Shown here one piece after another: positions 1-8,469 of a DNA stretch of 64,000 nt (position 1 is its first letter; the number at the start of each line of letters is the position of its first letter). Source of the DNA: Sporosarcina sp. Marseille-Q4943 (GTDB taxonomy: Bacteria; Bacillota; Bacilli; Bacillales_A; Planococcaceae); assembly GCF_943736995.1 (NCBI RefSeq), contig NZ_OX031157.1, positions 1,523,001 through 1,587,000 on the forward strand, in the 5' to 3' direction. The translations under genes and the position numbers were made by a program. A model generated the notes under the pieces. The model was not told where the DNA came from and did no database searches. It saw nothing but the letters and a program-made list of their open reading frames with translations.

Positions 1-96
1 TTTAAACTCATCAATGTCATCCGGTTTATTCAGCACTGCAATTCTTTCATATTTGTGCAAACCTAATTTCTCGATAATCGTTTTTTCAGAGTTCAA
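1..96 (-). CDS. Unidentified protein, 3' end beyond the window
   Basis: The first 32 codons of a gene run leftward off the window edge. The start chosen is TTG at 96: a purine-rich GGGAGAG sits about 7 bases upstream, while the ATG just before it runs into a stop after two codons. The visible residues (MNSEKTIIEKLGLHKYERIA...) look like an ordinary soluble N-terminus with no signal peptide. I do not recognise a family from this fragment. It is co-directional with the GrpB, TmrB-like and VanW genes upstream and separated from them by about 37 bases, so it may share their transcript. Confidence 0.6.
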   Translation of the reverse strand, partial: MNSEKTIIEKLGLHKYERIAVLNKPDDIDEFK

Positions 97-133
97 TTCA
101 TTTCTCTCCCTACTTAAATTACTGCTTGTTTAT

Positions 134-664
134 TCAATCCTCAGCATTTCTCAGCACATCATCTACAAATGCCTTCTTTGCGTCTGTATATTTCCGTTCA
201 TTATCTGGATATTTCAATGCTAGTTTCTTTTTTAACGCTGCGTATTTTTGCGCGATATCAGGATGTTTATTTAGATAATCCCTGAAGAATGTATGTTGCT
301 TCCACCAGTCACCACCATATTCAACGACGTGATAGACGTGAGTCTTCGTCAATTCCTCCAAATCGGAGAACTTGGCAAAGACCTCCTTCCCGTCAATTTC
401 CACTCGACCCAAATGGTAAATATCCGCCTTCTTCAAACAGTGCTTATCAAATTTCTTCACATCATCCAACGAGCGAAGCCCGATCAGGATATCGAGCATC
501 GGCTTAGCCGCTATTCCTTCGATCGCTGTGCTTCCAATATGCTCAATGTCAACAATATATTCGCCAATGAGTGATTCCAATAACACCTTCTCCTGCAAGA
601 AAAGCTCTTTCCATTCTTGACGATATGGTGTTAATGCAACGACATCTTTGTTCAGGCCTAACAT
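134..664 (-). CDS. GrpB family protein (UPF0157, nucleotidyltransferase fold)
   Basis: This 176-residue protein has the family signature HIGSTAIEGIAAKPMLDI near residue 50 and the later YHVVEYGGDWW segment, both typical of GrpB/UPF0157 proteins. The fold is that of nucleotidyltransferases; a substrate is not known for the family. The start at 664 is chosen because AGGGGTG lies 8 bases upstream; a longer in-frame ORF to 691 lacks such a site. It overlaps the stop of the upstream TmrB-like gene by 7 bases, so the two are translationally coupled in one operon with the VanW gene. Confidence 0.85.
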   Translation of the reverse strand: MLGLNKDVVALTPYRQEWKELFLQEKVLLESLIGEYIVDIEHIGSTAIEGIAAKPMLDILIGLRSLDDVKKFDKHCLKKADIYHLGRVEIDGKEVFAKFSDLEELTKTHVYHVVEYGGDWWKQHTFFRDYLNKHPDIAQKYAALKKKLALKYPDNERKYTDAKKAFVDDVLRNAED

Positions 665-1197
665 GTTGACTTCACCCCTATCTCCTTGCAAATGAAATCC
701 GCAATCTCTTCAATTCCCACATCGTCAGTCGGGATGAATTGTTTAAAGCAGGCGTTTTCAAAGCCTGCGAGGCATTTATCCGTTTGCGCGAAGCACCAAT
801 TGCCTTCCTCTTCACCTCGTTCGAGCAGCCGCTGATGGATCGTTTCCTTCTTTGCGGTCAAACAGAAATGGTGCGTCTCTGAATCGATCTTTAAAAATCC
901 GTTATGAATTGCATTGAAGTAATCCTCATTGTAAATCGTCATTGGCACGATCAAATCCTTGCCGTAAGTTTCTCGAAGCTGTCTTGCCACTTCGACCGTC
1001 ATCGGCTTCCACATTTCCAAGTCTTGAAAATCCCCCGTTTTCTCGCCTTCCAATTTCATTTCGTCTGGAATGATATGCCTGAGCATGAATCCAACTTCTT
1101 CCGGATCAAACAGCATCGCCCCATCCAATCTGCGCAAGAGTTCATTCGCAACGGATGTCTTTCCGGCACCGAATGCTCCGTTAATCATAATGATCAT
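658..1197 (-). CDS. TmrB-like P-loop ATP-binding protein
   Basis: The 179-residue protein opens with a Walker A loop (GAFGAGKTS, residues 8-16) and resembles AAA/TmrB-type small nucleotide kinases; TmrB of B. subtilis gives tunicamycin resistance. The segment around LLERGEEEGNWCFAQTDKC resembles the lid region of such kinases. Substrate and resistance role here are inference. Its ATG overlaps the stop of the VanW gene in an ATGA quartet, and its own end overlaps the GrpB-family gene, giving a tight three-gene operon. An adenylate-kinase-like or antibiotic kinase activity is an alternative. Confidence 0.75.
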   Translation of the reverse strand: MIIMINGAFGAGKTSVANELLRRLDGAMLFDPEEVGFMLRHIIPDEMKLEGEKTGDFQDLEMWKPMTVEVARQLRETYGKDLIVPMTIYNEDYFNAIHNGFLKIDSETHHFCLTAKKETIHQRLLERGEEEGNWCFAQTDKCLAGFENACFKQFIPTDDVGIEEIADFICKEIGVKSTC

Positions 1198-2015
1198 TTC
1201 CCATCCCCCTCATATGTAAGAAACGGCTCATACATTGTTATCGCATGATTCTCTGTGACGAATTCGTCGTCGATCTGGTTCCCATCTACGTCGTAAACTT
1301 TCCGAAAAATTGAATTATGACGGACATAGCCGCCCCATAATTCCCTTGTGAAATGATGCTCTTTCTCGTAAATCTCGTATGTTCGGGTAGCTGGTGCAAT
1401 CGAACGCCATTCCCCGTTGAGGTGAGTATCCGTCAAATAGACGATCAGTTGAAATGGGGTTTGCGTTTCGTTCTTTATTTGCAAATCCAAATAGTTGTAA
1501 GCACACGTCGCCCCGCTGCCGAACGGCTGACTTCGGTTCGCATCCGGAAAAACGTCGTAACTGTGGCGATAGCGCTCTGTCACGGTCAGCGGCGTATGCA
1601 ACGTAATCCAATAGATGAGGTTCGACAGCTGGCAAAGCCCACCGCCTGTGCCGACAGTCACTTTTCCATAATGCAAGATCATGCCGTCCACATACCCTTT
1701 CCGCTTCGTCGTATTGCCGATCAGGCGCCAGTATGAAAATGTCTCCCCTGGCTCGATGACGACTTTATGCAAACGTTTTGCGGCGATTTGTAAATTGATG
1801 ATTTTATTCCTCTGCAGCTGCATATCGACACCCTTCAATTGCCTCAACAAAGGGGTCCGATGCTTTTTGATCATGTAGGGATGCTTTTCATCCAGTTTTT
1901 TGCGCGCGTATTTTTTTCCGTCAAACAGCCATTCACCATAGCGCTTCATTCTATATGCTTTCTTTCCTGCGAATATCCTGAGCTTGCTTCGTTTTATCGG
2001 TTGTAATGAAACCAT
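1194..2015 (-). CDS. VanW family protein
   Basis: A 273-residue protein carrying the VanW domain: the conserved motif PGETFSYWRLIGNTTKRKGY and the glycine-rich GTGGGLCQLSNLIYW stretch are visible near residues 88-140. VanW occurs in some vanB-type glycopeptide resistance clusters and, more often, as a chromosomal protein of unknown function in Firmicutes. No vanHAX genes are nearby, so resistance is not implied. The start is placed at ATG 2015, with AGAGGTG 5 bases upstream; an in-frame extension to 2048 is less well supported. First gene of the leftward operon with the TmrB-like and GrpB genes. Confidence 0.85.
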   Translation of the reverse strand: MVSLQPIKRSKLRIFAGKKAYRMKRYGEWLFDGKKYARKKLDEKHPYMIKKHRTPLLRQLKGVDMQLQRNKIINLQIAAKRLHKVVIEPGETFSYWRLIGNTTKRKGYVDGMILHYGKVTVGTGGGLCQLSNLIYWITLHTPLTVTERYRHSYDVFPDANRSQPFGSGATCAYNYLDLQIKNETQTPFQLIVYLTDTHLNGEWRSIAPATRTYEIYEKEHHFTRELWGGYVRHNSIFRKVYDVDGNQIDDEFVTENHAITMYEPFLTYEGDGK

Positions 2016-2075
2016 AGTTACACCTCTCTTCTTTACTAACTTCAACAATGATTCTGAAATCTCCTTTTTACCGGA

Positions 2076-2117
2076 TGCAACTGACTCGCTCTTTTTTGCA
2101 ACTGACCGTAAAAAAAC
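2076..2117. repeat. Two 21-bp tandem units (TGCAACTGAC core)
   Basis: The ten bases TGCAACTGAC occur at 2076 and again at 2097, exactly 21 bases apart, each followed by a variable half. The site lies between the divergent VanW and ABC transporter genes. With only two units it could be chance, but the spacing matches the longer 21-bp arrays elsewhere in the window. Confidence 0.4.
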
Positions 2118-2200
2118 GACCGGTCACCGAAAACCTGCATACCGATTCGGATTATCTGTATATAGTAAGTGTACATAGAACAGCGACGGAGGGATTGCGA

Positions 2201-2920
2201 ATGGAAATTGTGCGCGTCAGCAATTTGCAAAAGGCGTATGGGGAGAACAAAGTTTTACGGGGAATTGATTTTACAGCAAATGCTGGAGAAGTCATCGGAG
2301 TCATCGGCAAAAACGGGGCCGGCAAATCAACGTTTTTAGAAATATTGATGACGCTGAAACCGTATGACAGTGGAAATGTCGCCGTATTAAATACGGAACT
2401 GCATGCTTTATCCACCAGCCAGCTCGAACATATACGAAAGAACATTTCAGCAGTTCTGCAGCCGACGCAGTTTTACAAAACGCTAAAAGTGATCGAGTTG
2501 CTGAAGCTGTTCAAAGCGTATTACAGCTCGTCCGTCGATATCGAACAAATTATCTCAGATTTCAAATTGGAGCCGCATCGGAAAAAGTACTTCGATAAAC
2601 TATCGGGCGGCTGGAAGCAGATTGTCAGTTTAGCGATCGCTTTTTTATCCGAACCGAAATTGCTCATTTTGGATGAGCCGACGACCGGTCTTGACCCTCA
2701 TATGCGCAATACGCTTTGGACGTATATTACCGACTACAACAAACGTACAGGCGGCACGGTCATTTTGACGACGCACAACATGGACGAAGTCGAATTGTAT
2801 TGCGACAAAGTGATGCTCCTGAACGACGGCGTCAATGAAGTATTTGATTCAACAGAAGGAATCTTGTCCACTGGCTATAAATCAATCAACGAATTTTATC
2901 TTTCAAAGGTAACGATATAA
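2201..2920 (+). CDS. ABC transporter ATP-binding protein
   Basis: A 239-residue ABC ATPase with Walker A GKNGAGKST (about residues 36-44), the signature LSGGWKQ (S-G-G-W rather than SGGQ), Walker B LLILDEPTTGLD and the switch histidine in TTHNMDE. It should power the ABC-2 permease encoded 12 bases downstream. Translation most likely begins at ATG 2201, which has GGAGGG 7 bases upstream; the open frame extends further upstream without a comparable site. With LytTR and DUF3021 genes following, the cluster looks like a self-regulated exporter for a peptide, lipid or drug; the substrate cannot be read from sequence. Confidence 0.88.
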   Translation: MEIVRVSNLQKAYGENKVLRGIDFTANAGEVIGVIGKNGAGKSTFLEILMTLKPYDSGNVAVLNTELHALSTSQLEHIRKNISAVLQPTQFYKTLKVIELLKLFKAYYSSSVDIEQIISDFKLEPHRKKYFDKLSGGWKQIVSLAIAFLSEPKLLILDEPTTGLDPHMRNTLWTYITDYNKRTGGTVILTTHNMDEVELYCDKVMLLNDGVNEVFDSTEGILSTGYKSINEFYLSKVTI

Positions 2921-2932
2921 GGGGGAATTGAT

Positions 2933-3748
2933 ATGTTGGCGACTCAATTGAAGTACGACTTGCTCATGTTTACACGGGAGATCTTTTATATGGTGTTCAC
3001 GATCATCGTTCCGCCGGTGACGTATCTTTTCATGGGGCAGCTCTTCGGGGACGTAACGTATGCAGGCAATCTCAATTATGCCGAAACGTACACCCCTTCC
3101 TTCATTTTACTCATTACATTCGGCGTCGTCTTTTTCGCATTCGGGTTCGATCAAGTGATGAACCGGACGACCGGCGTTGAAAAGCGTATCATGTTATCGC
3201 CAGTGCCAAAAAGGACATTGTTGCTGTCGAGCATCTTGAAGTCGATCATCATTACGAGTCTCGGATACTTCCTAGTTTTCTTCATCGGCTTGATCGCTTA
3301 TGACCTTTCATTCCAGCCGCTCAACTTCGTCTTGGCATTCGGGACGTTCATGTTATTGAATGCAGCATTGCTCGTCATCTCTTCGGCAATCTACTCTCTG
3401 TTCACTAGCATGAATGCCGCATTGGTCTTCTCGATTGTCATCTTTCAAGTCGTAATGTTCACGGGCGGCTTCACGATGCCGATCAGTATGATGCCGAAAT
3501 TTGTGCAAGTCATTGCCGATTTCAACCCGCTCTTTCATATGAATCAACTCTTCATCGCCGTTTGGAACGGACAGCTGGAATGGAACGGGGCGACGTTCAT
3601 TTCCATCGGATATATACTGATCGTTACAACGATTTCTCTAGTCATTCTGCACTTTGGAAATAGACTGCGAAAATCTTCCTTGAAATGGTATCCTACTAAT
3701 AGGAACCGAGGAGAGGATGTGCGGAATGAAGGTTACACTGGACATTGA
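2933..3748 (+). CDS. ABC-2 type transporter permease
   Basis: A 271-residue membrane protein with about six hydrophobic segments, including those starting near IFYMVFTIIVPPVTYLF, FILLITFGVVFFAFGF and LVFSIVIFQVVMFTGGF, the ABC-2 permease pattern. It forms the membrane half of the exporter with the upstream ATPase. Its 3' end overlaps the start of the LytTR gene by about 23 bases, so the four genes 2201-4591 are one operon. ABC-2 permeases export drugs, polysaccharides or lipids; none can be preferred here. Confidence 0.87.
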   Translation: MLATQLKYDLLMFTREIFYMVFTIIVPPVTYLFMGQLFGDVTYAGNLNYAETYTPSFILLITFGVVFFAFGFDQVMNRTTGVEKRIMLSPVPKRTLLLSSILKSIIITSLGYFLVFFIGLIAYDLSFQPLNFVLAFGTFMLLNAALLVISSAIYSLFTSMNAALVFSIVIFQVVMFTGGFTMPISMMPKFVQVIADFNPLFHMNQLFIAVWNGQLEWNGATFISIGYILIVTTISLVILHFGNRLRKSSLKWYPTNRNRGEDVRNEGYTGH

Positions 3749-4184
3749 TGAAGTTTACGAGGAGACAAAAGTGACGATCCATTGCAATGAAATGGATGAA
3801 TCGATAAAAGAGATCCTTGATTTTTTGAAGGGGAAGAAGACGGAGTTTCTCGTTGGAAGAGATGGCGAGATGCAGCATATTTTGAAGCCGGACGACATTC
3901 ATTACTTTCACACGGAAAAGGAGGGCGTCGTGGCAGTCACTGCCGCGGGCTCCTTTTCATTGAAAGAGAAGCTTTACGAGCTTGAAGAAATGTTACCTTC
4001 TCCGAAATTCATCAGGCTATCGAAGTCGGTTATCGCCAATCTCCATGAGCTAAGTCGATTTGAAGCCTCTTTTAATGGCACGCTCGTCGTCCACTTTAAA
4101 TCTGGGGCCAAGGAGTATGTGTCGCGGACATACGTGAGCGGCATCAAGGAAGCGCTCAAAATGAACAGGAGGAAAAATGGATGA
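3726..4184 (+). CDS. LytTR family DNA-binding regulator
   Basis: A 152-residue protein whose C-terminal two thirds is a LytTR DNA-binding domain: DDIHYFHTEKEGVVAV, then FIRLSKSVIANLHEL and FNGTLVVHFKSGAKEYVSR are the usual beta-strand and recognition segments. There is no receiver domain; the N-terminal 45 residues are a short acidic region. The start at 3726 places GAGAGG 9 bases upstream, whereas ATG 3717 would abut it. LytTR proteins of this size are typically co-encoded with DUF3021 membrane partners, as here, and usually control their own operon (family knowledge; target inferred). Confidence 0.9.
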   Translation: MKVTLDIDEVYEETKVTIHCNEMDESIKEILDFLKGKKTEFLVGRDGEMQHILKPDDIHYFHTEKEGVVAVTAAGSFSLKEKLYELEEMLPSPKFIRLSKSVIANLHELSRFEASFNGTLVVHFKSGAKEYVSRTYVSGIKEALKMNRRKNG

Positions 4185-4591
4185 AGACTTTTCTGACGAG
4201 AAGCATATTGGGCATTTTCTTCGGCTCATTCTTGGCACTTATCACAATTTTAGCAGTTATTTATGTCGGCAATGAAGAAACGCTGGACGCAGCAATCCTT
4301 GCGAAAAATGCGCTCGGCACTGTCTTTTGCGGCTGGTTCTTTGCAGTGACACCTTTACTTTTTGAGAATGAAAAACTGACGTTGCCGGTTCAGACAGCTT
4401 TACATTTCCTCAGTGTCACTGTGTTGTATTTCATCGTCGCCTTCGTCATCGGATGGATTCCATTCACAGTGAAAGGATTTATCAACATGCTCGGCATCTT
4501 CATTGCGTTCTATGCAATCATTTGGCTCGCGTTCTATATGCATTTCAGGAAGCAGGCAGCTAAATTAAACGAGGAGCTAAGGAGCTTGTAA
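4181..4591 (+). CDS. DUF3021 family membrane protein
   Basis: A 136-residue protein with four predicted membrane segments (about residues 9-29, 43-62, 72-95 and 101-121) and a basic C-terminus. It matches the DUF3021 family, found beside LytTR regulators in Firmicutes and thought to hold or modulate the regulator at the membrane (known pairing; mechanism unproven). Its ATG overlaps the LytTR stop in ATGA. It ends just before the fold-back element at 4601. Confidence 0.85.
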   Translation: MKTFLTRSILGIFFGSFLALITILAVIYVGNEETLDAAILAKNALGTVFCGWFFAVTPLLFENEKLTLPVQTALHFLSVTVLYFIVAFVIGWIPFTVKGFINMLGIFIAFYAIIWLAFYMHFRKQAAKLNEELRSL

Positions 4592-4600
4592 TTTTTGTAA

Positions 4601-4747
4601 GGTGCCTGTGCAAGACACTATTCAGATTATGAACTACAATTGTATAAAGCAATACAATAAAGCCAATGAAATCAATTTTCATTAGCTTATATTGTGTATT
4701 ATTATACTCACCATTGAATTGTCATAAATGTGTCATGCACAGGCACC
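4601..4747. repeat. 147-bp fold-back (MITE-like) element
   Basis: The ends are an 18-bp inverted repeat, GGTGCCTGTGCAAGACAC at 4601-4618 and its complement at 4730-4747 with one mismatch. The interior is also largely self-complementary (about 4635-4665 against 4670-4700), so the whole element can fold into one long hairpin. GTAA flanks it on both sides (4597-4600 and 4748-4751), a possible 4-bp target duplication. It sits between convergent genes and could also end transcription from both sides. No coding capacity. Confidence 0.7.
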
Positions 4748-4760
4748 GTAAAAAACAGGA

Positions 4761-5381
4761 TTAAAATAGCTTGCCGAGTAATCGGATGGCCATATAGATG
4801 GCGACTGCCCAGACGACGACGGCGGAGATTTTATTTAACATGCCAATAAACTTCCCGCTCGTGTCTAGTTTGCCAAGCACCCGCCCTGCAAGAGCGAGTC
4901 CGAAAAACCAACACCATGAAATGATGATCGTCGTCAATGTGAATGCGAACCGAGCCTCCCCAGAATAACTCAAGGCATTTGACCCGATCACGCCAATCGT
5001 ATCGATGATCGCATGGGGGTTCAATAAAGAGACGGATGCTGCAAACAAGATCTGCTTTTTCGGAGAAAACCGTTCCACTTCAGCCTCCATTGACGAAGGA
5101 GCGCTCCGCCAAAGAGAAATTCCGATATACAGCAAAAACAGGATACCGACGGCAAACATGATCGTTTCCAACCAGTGGAATGTCAAGATGAGCAAAGATA
5201 CACCCGATACCGCCGCCACGATTAAAATCGTATCGCAAATCCCAGCAGTGACGACGACGGGAAGTGCCCTCACAAACTTTGGTTGCAATGCCCCCTGGTT
5301 GAACACAAATACATTTTGAGCCCCTAACGGCAATATAAGTCCGATCGCAAGGATGACGCCATGAAGAACCGCCTCGACCAT
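4761..5381 (-). CDS. LysE/ArgO family amino-acid exporter
   Basis: A 206-residue inner membrane protein with six hydrophobic segments and the LysE/ArgO hallmarks PLGAQNVFVFNQG near residue 18 and LNPHAIIDTIGVIG near residue 118. Members export lysine, arginine or related basic amino acids by proton exchange; which one applies here is inference. ATG 5381 has GGGGGAG 5 bases upstream. It is a single-gene unit, convergent with the DUF3021 gene, with the fold-back element between them. Confidence 0.88.
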   Translation of the reverse strand: MVEAVLHGVILAIGLILPLGAQNVFVFNQGALQPKFVRALPVVVTAGICDTILIVAAVSGVSLLILTFHWLETIMFAVGILFLLYIGISLWRSAPSSMEAEVERFSPKKQILFAASVSLLNPHAIIDTIGVIGSNALSYSGEARFAFTLTTIIISWCWFFGLALAGRVLGKLDTSGKFIGMLNKISAVVVWAVAIYMAIRLLGKLF

Positions 5382-5449
5382 CCGCTCTCCCCCTTTTCTC
5401 TCTTTCTATCTATTGAAAGGCTTTCTCTCAAAAATTGCAATGCCATAAC

Positions 5450-5476
5450 TAAAAAACCATCCCCAGACGGAGATGG
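5450..5476 (-). terminator. Rho-independent terminator of the rRNA methyltransferase gene
   Basis: On the minus strand an 8-bp stem (CCATCTCC/GGGGATGG, one G-U pair) with a 4-base loop is followed by six T residues, 12 bases after the stop at 5488. Confidence 0.85.
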
Positions 5477-5487
5477 CTTCTCATGAT

Positions 5488-6684
5488 TTATTTCAACTTC
5501 TGCAAAATGACAACTTTCAAGTAATTGAATTCCGGGAAGTCGCGGTTCGTGCGGAAATCCTTTGGCAATGAAGATTCCTCAAGGATCTTATAACGCGAAC
5601 CTGCATCCGCGAAACCTTTCTCGATGAACGTCTTGAACTTCTTCATGCTAAAGCTTGCGTTATTCGTCGAAGCAATGATAATACCGTTCTTTTCCGTTAT
5701 TTCAATCGCATCCTTCAGCAAGGCCGGATAATCTTTCGCCGTGCTGAATGTGTATTTCTTCGAGCGTGCAAAACTTGGCGGATCGAGGACCACGACATCG
5801 AATTTCAGTTCGTGGCGTTTCGCGTAACGGAAATAATCGAATACGTCCATCACTTTGATGTCCTGTGCTTCATAGTCGATACCGTTCACACTGAACTGCT
5901 CGATCGTCTTCGGCAAACTCCGCTTCGCCAAATCGACACTCGTCGTCTCCCGTGCCCCGCCGAGAACCGCAGCGACAGAAAACGCACCTGTGTATGAAAA
6001 TGTATTCAGCACATGCTTCCCTTCCGAATACTTGTCGCGCAGCGCTTTTCGCACATCACGCTGATCGAGGAAAATTCCCGTCATGGCACCGTCATTCAAA
6101 TCGACGGCAAAGTTCATGCCGTTTTCCTTCACGATGATCGGGAAATCTCCCGGCACGCCTCTCACGAAATCATCCTGTTCGATGTATTGGCCTTTCGTAT
6201 CGAACCGTTTTTTCTCATAGATCGCTTTATAGTCCACAAGCTTGTCCAACACACCATATACATGATGCTTCAAGGAATAAATCCCTTCGCTATACCAGCT
6301 CACCATGTAATAACCATCAAAATAATCGATCGTCACCCCACCGATTCCATCGCCTTCTCCATTGAAGATGCGGAATGCAGTCGTCTCGCTGTCTTCGAAG
6401 AAAGCTTCCCGTCTTGAAAGGGCAGCTGAAATTTTTGATTCAAAAAAGGAAAAATCGATCTCCTCGTTTTCATCCCTCGTCAAAACCCAGCCGATCCCTT
6501 TGTTTTGATTGCCATAATAACCTTTTGCAATGAATTTACGGTATTTGTCGACTAAGCGAATAATAGTACCTTCCTCATTCAACACTTCAGGATTCATCAC
6601 TGCGTCTTTCAAAATCAATGGGTAGCCTTTCTTAAAGGCCGCTATACTTTGTGCGTTCACTTGTACATCAATCGTTTTTGTCAT
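5488..6684 (-). CDS. Class I SAM-dependent rRNA methyltransferase (RlmI-like)
   Basis: A 398-residue protein of the RlmI/YwbD type: an N-terminal PUA-like region, a middle domain with FRIFNGEGDGIGGVTIDYFD, then the Rossmann methyltransferase fold with NTFSYTGAFSVAA (motif I) and DVVVLDPPSFARSKK (motif IV, DPPSF). RlmI of E. coli methylates C1962 of 23S rRNA at C5; a similar large-subunit target is likely. The DPPSF motif without a catalytic cysteine pair should be compared with RlmI. Single gene with its own terminator. Confidence 0.85.
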   Translation of the reverse strand: MTKTIDVQVNAQSIAAFKKGYPLILKDAVMNPEVLNEEGTIIRLVDKYRKFIAKGYYGNQNKGIGWVLTRDENEEIDFSFFESKISAALSRREAFFEDSETTAFRIFNGEGDGIGGVTIDYFDGYYMVSWYSEGIYSLKHHVYGVLDKLVDYKAIYEKKRFDTKGQYIEQDDFVRGVPGDFPIIVKENGMNFAVDLNDGAMTGIFLDQRDVRKALRDKYSEGKHVLNTFSYTGAFSVAAVLGGARETTSVDLAKRSLPKTIEQFSVNGIDYEAQDIKVMDVFDYFRYAKRHELKFDVVVLDPPSFARSKKYTFSTAKDYPALLKDAIEITEKNGIIIASTNNASFSMKKFKTFIEKGFADAGSRYKILEESSLPKDFRTNRDFPEFNYLKVVILQKLK

Positions 6685-6731
6685 CTTGTCATCCTCTATC
6701 CATCATTTTTTTCATTATCGCATGGAAATGT

Positions 6732-6760
6732 AAAAAAAGCTTCTCGTAACGGAGAAGCTT
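6732..6760 (-). terminator. Rho-independent terminator after the papain-like gene
   Basis: Minus strand: AAGCTTCTCC, a short loop, then GAGAAGCTT running into seven T residues, immediately beyond the stop at 6766. Confidence 0.85.
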
Positions 6761-6765
6761 CCACG

Positions 6766-7362
6766 TCAAGCAAGCAGGCGGAACGCCAAACTCTTCAAAA
6801 GTCCCATTCGAATCGGACGTTCCATTTGCGGTCCTCTTGCATTCTTTAAATATGTTTTCAAATCGCCTTCATACACTAGTTCCATATGTGGCAAATACGC
6901 CAGATGATGCGGCATTGTCAGGCTAGGCCTCGTCAGCAGTCGATGCATCTCGCTCTCCTGCATGACGGTCGCGACGAATTGCGAACAGAAAAAGGCTCTT
7001 TTCCGTCGAATCTCTTTATTCAGCGCCACGCCGAACAAACCGATAAAGTTATATTTATAGTCTCTATGATTCAACTCGAATTGAACGATTTTCTGACGAA
7101 TCCGCATATACGCTTCCGTAGATACTTCGCAACGGTACACAGCGCAATCGGCCTCCTGAAAGATGCCTTCCGCAACATTTTCACGTACAAACCCACCGAA
7201 GAACGGATTGTACTGCTGCTTTCGACCGAAACTATAGATTTCGGTCAACTGCTCGTCGAATGCAATCGATGCATGATTCAAATCCTTGCGTGTATACATG
7301 CCAATCGCCCTTGACAGCAAAGTTCCCGTGTCAGTGAGAACGATATAGATTGTTTTTCCCAT
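6766..7362 (-). CDS. YiiX/YebB-like permuted papain-fold protein
   Basis: A 198-residue protein that fits the circularly permuted NlpC/P60 (YiiX/YebB-like) pattern: a histidine in LNHASIAFD near residue 30 and a cysteine in FFCSQFVA near residue 125 are placed as the catalytic pair of this fold. Such proteins act as amide or lipid hydrolases; substrate unknown. No signal peptide is evident. ATG 7362 is preferred over an in-frame start at 7404 because AGGGG lies 8-9 bases upstream. It is flanked by terminators and stands alone. Confidence 0.65.
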   Translation of the reverse strand: MGKTIYIVLTDTGTLLSRAIGMYTRKDLNHASIAFDEQLTEIYSFGRKQQYNPFFGGFVRENVAEGIFQEADCAVYRCEVSTEAYMRIRQKIVQFELNHRDYKYNFIGLFGVALNKEIRRKRAFFCSQFVATVMQESEMHRLLTRPSLTMPHHLAYLPHMELVYEGDLKTYLKNARGPQMERPIRMGLLKSLAFRLLA

Positions 7363-7681
7363 TATCCCAACCCCTAACTCATCTCTCTCTACAAGTATGT
7401 ACAATTTTTCCGGGAACCTAAACCGTCTGCAGATGGAAACCTTCTAAGCCCTAAGTTGTAGACAAGATTCGGGGAGCGGACAGTTCAAGCGTTTTTCTAT
7501 ATATGTATTATACGTTTTAACTACAAGTAGAGTTTCACTTTCCAAAGATTTTTCAATCCCTCGGAAAGCGATGGGCGCCGGTTGTCATGGTATTAACAAT
7601 CGCTCATCGATCGATTGTTTTCCTATTATACTATTAAACACGCCGACTTTCTCGCTTTTTTTGAAAATAAATGTTTAGGAT
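7363..7681. other. Intergenic stretch without a gene
   Basis: About 320 bases between two leftward genes. It must hold the promoter of the papain-like gene: on the minus strand a TATAAT hexamer occurs near 7510-7520 but without a convincing -35 box. A GC-rich patch near 7560-7610 contains short inverted repeats around CGATCGATT. No supported ORF, RNA gene or 21-bp array was seen. Confidence 0.5.
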
Positions 7682-7712
7682 AAAAAGACACCTGCTTTAG
7701 TCGCAGATGTCT
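7682..7712 (-). terminator. Rho-independent terminator of the TipAS-type MerR gene
   Basis: Minus strand: AGACATCTGC, a 7-base loop, GCAGGTGTCT and then five T residues, 10 bases after the stop at 7722. Confidence 0.85.
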
Positions 7713-7721
7713 TCCATTTTA

Positions 7722-8444
7722 TCAGTTACTTTCAGAATAAACTTTCATGGCATCCCGCATGAATACAGCCAAGCCTTCTCCGAATTGGTCGATGTTTTTT
7801 GTAAATCGTTCGTCTGCAACGTACATCTCTCCTAAACCGGCAAATGCTTCCAATGAGTAATTACCGATTTTATTCAAGAACGTGTACCAATCAGCGATTG
7901 CTGCCTGAGCTTCTACTGAAGCTGGATCCGTACCGCGCAGTGCCGCTAGATTGGAATAAATGCGGTTCATCTCCTGCTGTTCTTTCTCACCGAACTGAGC
8001 GACATTTTTATTCGCCTTGTCGACCGCTTCATCCCCCCATCGTTCTCTAGCTTCCTGCTCATATGGATTCGAACTGAAGTCGAATCCTTTAAACTTCTCT
8101 TCGTTCGTCATTGTCATTTCTCCTCTCTCAGACTGGAGCGTCTTGTCAATCGTCTCAATCATCGTATCAAGTTGGTTGCGCTTCGCCACTAACATATCGC
8201 GTTGCAGCTCGAACGCCTCCAATCGGTTGAAGGAAGGACTTTGAAGCAGCTCCTTGATTTTCTTCAAAGGGAAGCCGACTTCGCGAAAGAACAAGATTTG
8301 CTGGAGGGTCGTCAAGTTTTCAGCGGAATAAACCCGATAGCCCGCCTCCGTCACACTGTCCGGAACGAGTAAACCGATTTCATCGTAATGATGGAGCGTG
8401 CGCACACTCACACCAGTCAAATCTGCCACTTCTTTCACTTTCAT
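7722..8444 (-). CDS. MerR family regulator with TipAS antibiotic-recognition domain
   Basis: A 240-residue activator: an N-terminal MerR helix-turn-helix (MKVKEVADLTGVSVRTLHHY, then YDEIGLLVP and GYRVYS), a dimerisation coiled coil (about residues 75-110) and a C-terminal TipAS domain containing NPYEQEARERWGDEA and a LYFAGLGEMY-like segment (FAGLGEMYVADERF). TipAS domains bind hydrophobic or thiopeptide antibiotics. ATG 8444 has GGGGAG and GGAGG upstream; the open frame beyond it is not coding. Its promoter is MerR-type with a 19-bp spacer, which suggests autoactivation. Confidence 0.92.
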   Translation of the reverse strand: MKVKEVADLTGVSVRTLHHYDEIGLLVPDSVTEAGYRVYSAENLTTLQQILFFREVGFPLKKIKELLQSPSFNRLEAFELQRDMLVAKRNQLDTMIETIDKTLQSERGEMTMTNEEKFKGFDFSSNPYEQEARERWGDEAVDKANKNVAQFGEKEQQEMNRIYSNLAALRGTDPASVEAQAAIADWYTFLNKIGNYSLEAFAGLGEMYVADERFTKNIDQFGEGLAVFMRDAMKVYSESN

Positions 8445-8469
8445 AACTCCCCGCCTCCCTTCACTATTG

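Noticed and set aside
1194..2015. Vancomycin resistance locus suggested by VanW
   Set aside because: No vanH, vanA/B/D, vanX or vanRS genes are nearby; VanW-family proteins are common chromosomal proteins.
7500..7640. Mobile element remnant in the gap after the papain-like gene
   Set aside because: Only short palindromes are visible; there are no terminal repeats, target duplications or coding remnants.
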